DNA from: Mumia sp. Pv4-285
GTDB lineage: Bacteria > Actinomycetota > Actinomycetes > Propionibacteriales > Nocardioidaceae
Direction: 5' to 3'
NCBI RefSeq assembly: GCF_041320275.1
Contig: NZ_CP162023.1
Coordinates: 1,736,001-1,800,000 of the forward strand
Length of the DNA stretch: 64,000 nt
The notes under the pieces are model-generated. The model had not been told where the DNA came from. It worked only from the letters and a program-made list of their open reading frames with translations, and did no database searches. This document shows, piece by piece, positions 50,426 to 57,667 of this stretch. How positions within the stretch are numbered: position 1 is the stretch's first letter; each line of letters begins with the position of its first letter. Position numbers and translations under genes: made by a program.

Positions 50426-53380
50426 GTGCCTGACGACCAGAGGCCGCAGCGCGTACGCACGACGTCGGGGTGGCTCGCCCGCCTCGGGTTCAGCGACCCC
50501 GACGAGGCGGCGACGCTGCTCGACGAGTGCGAGCTGCGTTCGCCTGCCGTCGTGGAACGCGTCGCACAGGGTGCCGACCCCGACCTCGCGCTCCGCCGTC
50601 TCTGCGAGCTCGCCACCGGGTTCTCGGCAGGGGGCGGGTCGGGGGAGCACCTCGTCACCCACCTCGAGTCCGATCCGGAGCTGTTGACGCGGCTCGTCGC
50701 GGTGCTCGGCGGAAGCCACGCCCTCGGCGAGTTCCTCGTCCTGCATCCCGACGCCGTGCTCGATCTGCGCGCCTCCACGATGCCGGTCGAGCCGCGCGAC
50801 CAGTCGGCGTTCGAACGCGTTCTCGTCGACGTCACGGACCGAGACTCGCTCCGCGTCGCGTACCGCCGTCAGCTCCTGCAGATCGCGGCCCGCGACCTCA
50901 CGCGCCGCAGCCGGTACGAGACGACGGCCGCGGAGCTCTCCGACCTGGCGGGGGCCACGCTCTCGACCGCGCTGCGCCTCGCGCGCGAGGAGGTCGACGA
51001 CGCCGACCTCGCACGCCTCGCGGTGATCGCGATGGGCAAGTGCGGTGGTCGGGAGCTGAACTACGTCAGCGACGTCGACGTGATCTTCGTCCACGCCGCG
51101 GCGGACGGTGCCGACGAGCAGAAGGCGACGCGGGTCGCGACGCGGCTGGCGTCGGCGCTGATCAGGATCTGCGGCGAGCACACCCGCGAGGGCACGATCT
51201 GGGAGGTCGACGCGAACCTGCGGCCGGAGGGCAAGGACGGCCCGCTCGTCCGGACGCTGCCCAGCCACGTCGCGTACTACGAGCGGTGGGCCAGCACGTG
51301 GGAGTTCCAGGCACTGCTCAAGGCGCGACCGGTCGCGGGCGACGCCGAGCTCGGCCAGGCCTACGTCGAGGCGCTCGCCCCGATGGTGTGGCAGGCGGCA
51401 GCACGCCCGAACTTCGTCGGCGACACCCGCGCCATGCGACGCCGCGTCATCGCCAACATCCCCGCACCCCAGCTCGACCGCGAGCTGAAGCTCGGACCGG
51501 GTGGACTCCGCGACGTCGAGTTCGCGGTGCAGCTGCTCCAGCTGGTGCACGGTCGTACGGACGAGCGGCTCCGTGTCCGGTCGACGACGGAGGCGCTGCG
51601 TGCGCTGGTCGACGGAGGCTACGTCGCTCGGACCGACGGGGCCTCGATGACGGAGGCCTACACGTTCCTGCGGACGTTCGAGCACCGCATCCAGCTCGAC
51701 GGCCTACGCCGTACGCACCTGGTGCCGACCGACGAGGAGACGCTCCGGATGATCGGGCGCACCCTCGCGTACCGCACCGAGCCCGCGACCAACCTCCTCA
51801 AGGACTGGCAGGCGCAGCGGCGCGAGGTTCTGCGTCTGCACCAGAAGCTGTTCTTCCGTCCGCTGCTCGATGCCGTGGCCTCGATGCCGTCGGCAGCGCT
51901 GCACCTCACGCCGGAGGCGGCCCAGGCGCGTCTCGAGGCACTCGGGTACGCCGATCCGCGAGCGGCGCTGACCCATCTGCGTGCGCTGACGTCGGGGATG
52001 CGCCGGTCGGCGGCGATCCAACGGCAGCTGATGCCGGCCATGCTCGCGTGGTTCGCGGAGTCGCCCAACCCCGACGGCGGGCTGCTCGCCTTCCGCAAGG
52101 TGTCGGAGAGTCTCGGCGGGACCCACTGGTACCTCCGCAAGCTCCGGGACGAGGGCAGCGGCGCCGAGCAGCTCGCGAAGATGCTCGCGGGCAGCGCGTA
52201 CGTCACCGACCTGATCCAGCGTGCGCCGGAGTCGGTCGCGATGCTGGGCGACGACGCCGAGCTCGAGCCGCGGTCGCTCGACCGGATCGCGACGGAGACC
52301 CGATCGGCGGCACGCCGCCACGACGACCCGGCCGAGGCGATCCGTACGGTGCGTCGCGTCCGTCGGCGCGAGCTGTCGCGGATCGCGATGTCGGACGTGC
52401 TCGGCCGGGTCGACATCGTGGAGGTGGGCCACGCGCTCAGCGATCTCACGGTGGCGACGATCGAGGCTGCGCTCCAGATCGCGACGCGGACGGTCGAGCA
52501 GCAGCGCGGCACGTCGATGCCGACGAAGGTCGCGGTCGTCCTGATGGGGCGGCTCGGAGGGCGGGAGATGGGCTACGGCTCCGACGCCGACGTGATGTTC
52601 GTGCACGACCCGCTCCCGGACGCGGACGAGTCCGCGGCGAGCCAGGCGGCGACCGCGGTGGCGACGGAGCTGCGACGCATCCTCGGCGCGACGGGCCCGG
52701 ACCCGTCGCTCGAGGTCGATGCCGACCTGCGGCCCGAGGGGCGATCGGGTCCGCTCGTGCGCACGCTGGCGTCCTATCGCGCCTACTACGCGCGATGGTC
52801 GCTCGTGTGGGAGGCGCAGGCGCTGCTGCGCGCGGCGCCGGTCGTCGGTAACCCGGAGCTGAGTGCCGCCTTCCGGGCGCTGATCGATCCGCTGCGCTGG
52901 CCGGAGGACGGGCTGTCCGCCTCGGACGTGCAGGAGGTGCGTCGGATCAAGGCCCGCGTCGACGCAGAGCGACTTCCCCGTGGTGCCGACCCGGCGACGC
53001 ACCTCAAGCTGGGGCGCGGAGGCATCGCCGACGTGGAGTGGACGGTGCAGCTGATCCAGATGCAGCACGCGCACGAGATCGATGGGCTGCGGACGACGGA
53101 GACGCTCCCGGCACTGCACGCAGCCGCCGAGGCGCAGCTGCTCGGCTCCGACGACGCCGCGATCCTCGAGGACGCCTGGCGGCTGGTGAGCAGGATCCGC
53201 AACGCGTACGTCCTCCTGCGCAACCGCGCGGGCGCGTCGCTGCCGGAGAACGCGAACGACCGCGCCGGAGTCGCGTGGCTGCTCGGCAGCGGCATCGACG
53301 GCGGCGAGCAGATGGTCGACGAGTACCTGCGTACGACGCGGCGCGCGCGCCAGGTCGTCGAGCGTGTCTTCTGGGGCTGA
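50426..53380 (+). CDS. glnE: Bifunctional glutamine synthetase adenylyltransferase/deadenylase
   Basis: A 984-residue GlnE, which attaches AMP to glutamine synthetase when nitrogen is plentiful and removes it when scarce. Two nucleotidyltransferase domains are visible: AMGKCGGRELNYVSDVDVIF (N-terminal, adenylyl-removing) and MGRLGGREMGYGSDADVMF (C-terminal, adenylyl-attaching), each with the GxxDxD metal motif. Each is followed by a GlnD-like helical domain (DVEFAVQLLQLVHG, DVEWTVQLIQMQHA). GTG at 50426, 2 nt after glnA2. The expected target GlnA1 is not in the window. Confidence 0.96.
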   Translation: MPDDQRPQRVRTTSGWLARLGFSDPDEAATLLDECELRSPAVVERVAQGADPDLALRRLCELATGFSAGGGSGEHLVTHLESDPELLTRLVAVLGGSHALGEFLVLHPDAVLDLRASTMPVEPRDQSAFERVLVDVTDRDSLRVAYRRQLLQIAARDLTRRSRYETTAAELSDLAGATLSTALRLAREEVDDADLARLAVIAMGKCGGRELNYVSDVDVIFVHAAADGADEQKATRVATRLASALIRICGEHTREGTIWEVDANLRPEGKDGPLVRTLPSHVAYYERWASTWEFQALLKARPVAGDAELGQAYVEALAPMVWQAAARPNFVGDTRAMRRRVIANIPAPQLDRELKLGPGGLRDVEFAVQLLQLVHGRTDERLRVRSTTEALRALVDGGYVARTDGASMTEAYTFLRTFEHRIQLDGLRRTHLVPTDEETLRMIGRTLAYRTEPATNLLKDWQAQRREVLRLHQKLFFRPLLDAVASMPSAALHLTPEAAQARLEALGYADPRAALTHLRALTSGMRRSAAIQRQLMPAMLAWFAESPNPDGGLLAFRKVSESLGGTHWYLRKLRDEGSGAEQLAKMLAGSAYVTDLIQRAPESVAMLGDDAELEPRSLDRIATETRSAARRHDDPAEAIRTVRRVRRRELSRIAMSDVLGRVDIVEVGHALSDLTVATIEAALQIATRTVEQQRGTSMPTKVAVVLMGRLGGREMGYGSDADVMFVHDPLPDADESAASQAATAVATELRRILGATGPDPSLEVDADLRPEGRSGPLVRTLASYRAYYARWSLVWEAQALLRAAPVVGNPELSAAFRALIDPLRWPEDGLSASDVQEVRRIKARVDAERLPRGADPATHLKLGRGGIADVEWTVQLIQMQHAHEIDGLRTTETLPALHAAAEAQLLGSDDAAILEDAWRLVSRIRNAYVLLRNRAGASLPENANDRAGVAWLLGSGIDGGEQMVDEYLRTTRRARQVVERVFWG

Positions 53381-53451
53381 ACAGCCCTGGGCTGAACCCC
53401 TGAGTGCCCTGCGAGGTACGGGTGGAGATCGAAGATCACTCTGACCGGGTC

Positions 53452-53482
53452 ATGGTCGGCCGGTGCGGGGCCGGCCGACCAT
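53452..53482. terminator. Bidirectional terminator between glnE and whiB
   Basis: A perfect 12-bp stem, ATGGTCGGCCGG and CCGGCCGACCAT, with loop TGCGGGG. It lies between the convergent glnE and whiB genes and can end both transcripts. Confidence 0.85.
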
Positions 53483-53495
53483 CTCGGTCAGTCCA

Positions 53496-53783
53496 TCACC
53501 CTGCGGACCGCTCCCCAGTGATGAGTGCGGCCCGTTCGCCTGTCGTCAGACCACCCCAGACGCCATACGGCTCCTTCACCTTGAGCGCGTGCTGCAAGCA
53601 CTGGTCGCGTACGGTGCAACGCGCACAGTACGTCTTCGCCAGGTGCTCGCGAGCGTGCCGACGTGGGCCGCGCTCCGACTCAGGAGAGAAGAACGTCTCG
53701 GGGTCGGCCTCACGGCACGCTCCCTCGTACTGCCATTCGTAAGCCTCCATGAGAGGCATTGGAAGGCGGGCAATGCTTGCCAT
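53496..53783 (-). CDS. WhiB-family iron-sulfur regulator
   Basis: A 95-residue Wbl protein. The [4Fe-4S] cysteines are Cys23 in EGACREADPETFF, Cys53 and Cys56 in TYCARC and Cys62 in RDQC, followed by the conserved YGVWGGLTTGERA turn and a basic end. Wbl proteins bind SigA and DNA to control division, antibiotic and redox responses, in actinobacteria only. The ATG at 53783 has GGGGG 7 nt upstream; the 10 residues of a longer frame are not conserved. The upstream region is AT-rich, as expected for a strong promoter. Confidence 0.94.
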   Translation of the reverse strand: MASIARLPMPLMEAYEWQYEGACREADPETFFSPESERGPRRHAREHLAKTYCARCTVRDQCLQHALKVKEPYGVWGGLTTGERAALITGERSAG

Positions 53784-54001
53784 GTTGGTACCCCCTAGTG
53801 AACAACGCGGCATGCAACTGGTTCAGAACTTATCCAAATCTGATTCATCGCACAAGATCCATGTGGCGGAACACTTCGTTGAGGGTCACACTCGGGAGCG
53901 AGATACTTCCTTCGGTGGGCGAAGGAGGAGGGTTGGCTTCGTTGCCGCAGAACAGGGTGGCCGAGCAGAGATCCCGGACCGGGCCGGGTCTGGAGACGAG
54001 C

Positions 54002-54946
54002 ATGGACGACGGGTCGGAGCTCCTCTGGGGCGTGGGCGCGGTCGCGGAGCGCGTGGGCGTCGCAACCCCGACGCTGCGCACGTGGGAGCGCCGCTACGGC
54101 CTCGGGCCGAGCCAGCGCACCGAGGGCGGCCACCGGCGTTACAGCGAGACCGACATCCGCCGGGTCCAGCTCATGAACCGCATCGTGACCAGCGGGGTCC
54201 CGGCGCAGTCCGCGGCACGCGTCGCGCTCTCGCTGGACTCCAGCGGGCTGGTCGCGGCGCTCGCGTCCGACGAGCCGTTGTACGGCGCTCCGGGGCAGGT
54301 CATCGCGACGCCCGCCGAGACCGTCGGCCGGATCCTCGACGCGGGCGCGGCCCTCGACGTCGTCGGGATCACGACGCTGCTCGCCGACACCGTCCGTGAC
54401 TGGGGTGTCCTCGGCGCGTGGGTGAACGTGCTGGCGCCGGCACTCCAGGACGCCTCCTTCGCCGTGGCGGACGCGAAGCTGGGCGAGGAGTCGGAGCGGG
54501 TGATCCGCGAGCGGCTCGAGGTCGAGCTGCGGTCGGTCGCCCGGTCGTACGCTCCGCGCTACCTGGGGGTGCGCCCCCTCGTGCTGGCGTCGGTGGACGC
54601 GGAGGCAGAGTCGCTCGCGGTGCTCGCGCTCGAGGCGGCTCTGGCCGGCAGGGGAGTGGCCGTCCTGTCGCTCGGGTTCGAGGTGCCCGCTCGGTCGCTC
54701 GTCGGCCTGCTCGGTCGCGTGACACCTGCGGCGGTGTACCTGTGGGCGAGCCACGTCCCCGACACGGCGATGGTCGACGCCTTGGACGCCTCCGCCGGTG
54801 ACACTCCGGTGCTCGTCGGTGGCCCGGGCTGGGTCGGGTTGAAGACGGATCTCAAGAACGTCGAGCTCGTGTCCGCGCCCGACCTGCTCGCGACGGCTGA
54901 CCGTCTGCTCGGCCTCATGCAGGAGGCACCCGCCGGACGACGATGA
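54002..54946 (+). CDS. MerR-type regulator with a C-terminal cobalamin-binding-like domain
   Basis: A 314-residue regulator. The MerR helix-turn-helix is GVGAVAERVGVATPTLRTWE and RRYGLGPSQRTEGGHRRYSE. A helical middle region (about 85-175) and a Rossmann-like end (LVLASVDAEAESLAVLALEA, VPARSLVGLLG, AAVYLWASH) match the fold of CarH/LitR B12-binding regulators. The DxHxxG motif that ligates cobalamin is not seen: the place reads VDAEAES, so a B12 photoreceptor role is doubtful. The ATG at 54002 has GGAG 6 nt upstream; a TTG at 53933 behind AAGGAGG is an alternative, longer start. The gene is divergent from whiB. Confidence 0.83.
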   Translation: MDDGSELLWGVGAVAERVGVATPTLRTWERRYGLGPSQRTEGGHRRYSETDIRRVQLMNRIVTSGVPAQSAARVALSLDSSGLVAALASDEPLYGAPGQVIATPAETVGRILDAGAALDVVGITTLLADTVRDWGVLGAWVNVLAPALQDASFAVADAKLGEESERVIRERLEVELRSVARSYAPRYLGVRPLVLASVDAEAESLAVLALEAALAGRGVAVLSLGFEVPARSLVGLLGRVTPAAVYLWASHVPDTAMVDALDASAGDTPVLVGGPGWVGLKTDLKNVELVSAPDLLATADRLLGLMQEAPAGRR

Positions 54947-54958
54947 CGCGGTGCAGGC

Positions 54959-55672
54959 TCAGGACAGTCGGAGATCTTCGGCAAGACGGTCCACGACCGC
55001 GTCGACGTAGCCGGGGGTGACCGGCCCGTTCTGCAGGTGGCCCCACAGCTCGAAGGAGACCGTCCCGAAGACCGTCGTCCACGCCATCAGCGTGCGGAGC
55101 ATCAGCTCGTCCGGCAGGCGCGTGCCCGTGGTCTGCTCCACGAAGATGTCGACCGGCTCGAGCGCGGCCCTCAGGTCCGACGCCGTGCCGGACTCCGCAC
55201 CGGGCTTCCCCGTCTCGGTTCCGTGCTCGTCGGTGACGATCCGGAGGAACGCCGACGTGATCCGCGAGGCGGGGTCGATCGTGTCCTGCGGCGCGGCGTA
55301 CCCGTGGACGGGGCTGCCGTAGAGCAGCGCGTAGTCGTTGGGGTGAGCGAAGGCCCAGCCCCGTACGGCATGGGTGCAGGCGGCCAGCCGCGCCGCGGTG
55401 CGGGTGCGGTCGGTGATCGCCGCGTCGGCGGCCTCGACGTGAGCGCCGAGCTCGTCGTACACCGAGACGAGGAGCGCGGTGAGCAGCGCGTCGCGGCTGG
55501 GGAAGTAGCGGTAGACCGCGGACGAGACGAGGCCGAGCTCTCGGGCGATCGCACGGAACGACAGCGCGGCCGGGGGAGTGTGGTCGAGCTGCGCGCGAGC
55601 GCTGCACAGGATCTCGGCCACGGTCTCGTCGCGTGCCCGACGACGGCGTACGGGCTTGTCTGGAGAGGTCAC
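54959..55672 (-). CDS. TetR/AcrR-family transcriptional regulator
   Basis: A 237-residue repressor. The N-terminal helix-turn-helix (AALSFRAIARELGLVSSAVY and RYFPSRDALL, about 35-64) and the larger ligand-binding region with C-terminal GTVSFELWGHLQNG are those of the TetR_C_13-like/AcrR group. GTG at 55672. Two identical 15-bp palindromes in the intergenic region are its likely operators; CAGAAT, a near -10 box, ends 6 nt before the GTG. It is divergent from the epimerase gene that it probably controls. Confidence 0.9.
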   Translation of the reverse strand: MTSPDKPVRRRRARDETVAEILCSARAQLDHTPPAALSFRAIARELGLVSSAVYRYFPSRDALLTALLVSVYDELGAHVEAADAAITDRTRTAARLAACTHAVRGWAFAHPNDYALLYGSPVHGYAAPQDTIDPASRITSAFLRIVTDEHGTETGKPGAESGTASDLRAALEPVDIFVEQTTGTRLPDELMLRTLMAWTTVFGTVSFELWGHLQNGPVTPGYVDAVVDRLAEDLRLS

Positions 55673-55692
55673 CCACGCATTCTGACACGAAA

Positions 55693-55707
55693 GAGAGCAG
55701 TGCTCTC
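55693..55707. promoter_or_regulatory. TetR operator copy 1
   Basis: GAGAGCAGTGCTCTC, a perfect inverted repeat of 7-bp arms around one base. The identical copy lies at 55742-55756, 49 bp away centre to centre (about 4.7 helical turns). It is 21 bp upstream of the tetR start. Confidence 0.8.
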
Positions 55708-55741
55708 GACAAGTGCCGGCAATCCGTCTAGTCTTCCGTTC

Positions 55742-55756
55742 GAGAGCAGTGCTCTC
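55742..55756. promoter_or_regulatory. TetR operator copy 2
   Basis: The same 15-bp palindrome. It begins 7 nt after TAGTCT (55729-55734), the -10 box of the epimerase gene, so a bound repressor sits on the transcription start. Confidence 0.8.
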
Positions 55757-55775
55757 CCAACGACAGGAGCAGACC

Positions 55776-56684
55776 ATGCAGGACCACCACGTGATCGTCG
55801 GAGCAGGCCCCGTCGGCCGCGAGATCGCCGCGCAGCTGACGGGCCGGGGCTCGCGGGTCACCGTCGTCACCCGCAGCGGAGCGACGGTTCCGGGCGCCGC
55901 CTCGGCTGCGCTCGACGCCTCGGACGAGGCCGCGCTACTCGCCGTCACCGAAGGTGCGGCTGCGATCCACAACTGCGCCAACCCGCCCTACACGAGCTGG
56001 GCCCGCGACTGGCCTCCGCTCGCGGCGTCGCTGCTCGCCGTCGCGGAGAGGTCGGGTGCCCTCCTCGCGATCACCGGGAACCTCTATCCGTACGGTCCGG
56101 TCGACGAGCCGATGCGCGAGTCGATGCCGGATGCCGCGACCGACACCAAGGGCCGTGTCCGCGCTCGGATGTGGGCGGACGCACGGGCCGCGCACGAGGC
56201 GGGTCGCGTGCGTGCGGTCGAGGTGCGGGGGTCGGACTACGTGGGGAGCGGGGTCGGCGACAACGGCGTTCTCACACGGCTCGTCCCCGCGGCCCTGAAG
56301 GGTCGGTCGGTGTGGACGCTCGGCCGAGCCGACCTTCCGCACTCGTGGACCGACGTGCGCGACGTGGCCCGCACGCAGATCGCCCTCGCCGACCGCCCTG
56401 ACCTCGGCGGTCGCCTGTGGCACGTCCCCACCAACGCGCCGCGGTCGCAGCAGGAGGCACTCGACGACGTGCTCGCCTCCGTGGGCAAGCCCTCCGTCCG
56501 CGTCCGTTCGATCCCGCACGGCGTCGTCCGCGCCGCCGGCGCCGTCGTCCCGATGATGCGCGAGCTGGCCGAGACGAACTACCAACGGATGCGACCGTAC
56601 GTCCTGGACTCCTCCGAGACGCAGCGCGTCCTCGGCATCAGCCCTACGCCGTGGGACGAGGTGTGCCGGCGGACCGCAGGCTGA
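55776..56684 (+). CDS. NAD-dependent epimerase/dehydratase family protein
   Basis: A 302-residue short-chain dehydrogenase of the extended type. HHVIVGAGPVGREIAAQLTG (residues 4-23) is the NAD-binding motif in the GxGxxG form, VRAVEVRGSDYVGSGV is a core segment, and LPHSWTDVRDVARTQIALAD is typical of NAD-dependent epimerases. The catalytic YxxxK tyrosine is in NLYPYGPVDEP, weakly placed. Substrate unknown; TetR control suggests an inducible role. ATG at 55776 with CAGGAG 5 nt upstream. Confidence 0.87.
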   Translation: MQDHHVIVGAGPVGREIAAQLTGRGSRVTVVTRSGATVPGAASAALDASDEAALLAVTEGAAAIHNCANPPYTSWARDWPPLAASLLAVAERSGALLAITGNLYPYGPVDEPMRESMPDAATDTKGRVRARMWADARAAHEAGRVRAVEVRGSDYVGSGVGDNGVLTRLVPAALKGRSVWTLGRADLPHSWTDVRDVARTQIALADRPDLGGRLWHVPTNAPRSQQEALDDVLASVGKPSVRVRSIPHGVVRAAGAVVPMMRELAETNYQRMRPYVLDSSETQRVLGISPTPWDEVCRRTAG

Positions 56685-56691
56685 CGTGCCG

Positions 56692-57579
56692 TCAGTCGGC
56701 GTCGAGCGCGGTCATCGGGTCGCCGAACCGCTCCAGCCGTCCGCCCATCTCGCCGAGGAGCACCTGACGGACGCTCGACGGGTCCTCGAGCTCGTCCCAG
56801 GTGCGCGGCGCGGCGACCCACGGCCGTGAGCGTCCGCGCAGCGAGTACGGCGTGACCGTGGTCTTCGCGCGGACGTTCTGGCTCCAGTCGAGGAATACCT
56901 TGCCCCGTCGATCGGCGCGACGCATGGCCGACAGCACGCGGTCGGGGTGCTGGCCGGACAGCTCGTCGGCGATCCCGCGGGCGTAGTCGCGCAGCGCGTC
57001 GGGCGAGGTCTCTCCTCCGTGTGACGCGTACAGGTGCAGGCCCTTGCTCCCGCTGGTCACCGGGACCGTCCGCCACCCGTCGGCGTCGAGGCGCTCGCGG
57101 ACCAGCTGCCCGATGGCCACCGCCTCCTCGAGGCCGGCGGGCTCACCGGGGTCGAGGTCGATCACGAGGCGGTCGGCATCGCGTACTCCGCCGCGAGGCC
57201 CGACGGTCCACTGCGGGGTGTGGAGCTCGAGCGCGGCGAGGTTCGCGAGCCACACGAGGTCGGAGCGGTGCTCGGCGATCGGGAACACCAGCGAGTCCCG
57301 GCCCGTCGAGCTTCCCGGTGTCGCCACCTCGACGGTGCGCACCCAGTCGGGCGTGCCGCGGGGGACGTTCTTCTCGAAGAACGGGTCCTTCTCGACACCG
57401 TCCGGCCAGCGCTTGCGCGTGCAGGGCCGGTCGGCGAGCTGCTTCAGCAGCGGCTCCGCGACGGAGAGGACGTAGTGGATGACGTCGAACTTGGTGGTCC
57501 CTTCGTCGGGATAGAGCACCTTGTCGAGGTTGCTGACCTTGAGGGACCGTCCGTCCACGTCCAGAGTGCTCGACGCCAT
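56692..57579 (-). CDS. LigD polymerase domain protein (NHEJ primase-polymerase)
   Basis: A 295-residue stand-alone polymerase domain of the LigD/primase small-subunit family. The metal site is VIDLDPGEPAG near residue 140, and PVTSGSKGLHLYASHGGE near 168 and KVFLDWSQNVRAKTTV near 228 are the other core motifs. Such proteins fill gaps with ribonucleotides at broken ends during Ku-dependent joining. The ligase and nuclease domains of LigD and Ku are not in the window. ATG at 57579 with AAGGTGGGG upstream. The stop lies 7 nt from that of the convergent epimerase. Confidence 0.92.
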   Translation of the reverse strand: MASSTLDVDGRSLKVSNLDKVLYPDEGTTKFDVIHYVLSVAEPLLKQLADRPCTRKRWPDGVEKDPFFEKNVPRGTPDWVRTVEVATPGSSTGRDSLVFPIAEHRSDLVWLANLAALELHTPQWTVGPRGGVRDADRLVIDLDPGEPAGLEEAVAIGQLVRERLDADGWRTVPVTSGSKGLHLYASHGGETSPDALRDYARGIADELSGQHPDRVLSAMRRADRRGKVFLDWSQNVRAKTTVTPYSLRGRSRPWVAAPRTWDELEDPSSVRQVLLGEMGGRLERFGDPMTALDAD

Positions 57580-57667
57580 GACCCCACCTTGGCACGCGTA
57601 CGTGCGACAAGCACGGCGTCATCGACCCTCTGGAGGTCTAATCTCGGGGCCGAAGGGGGTGGACGCC

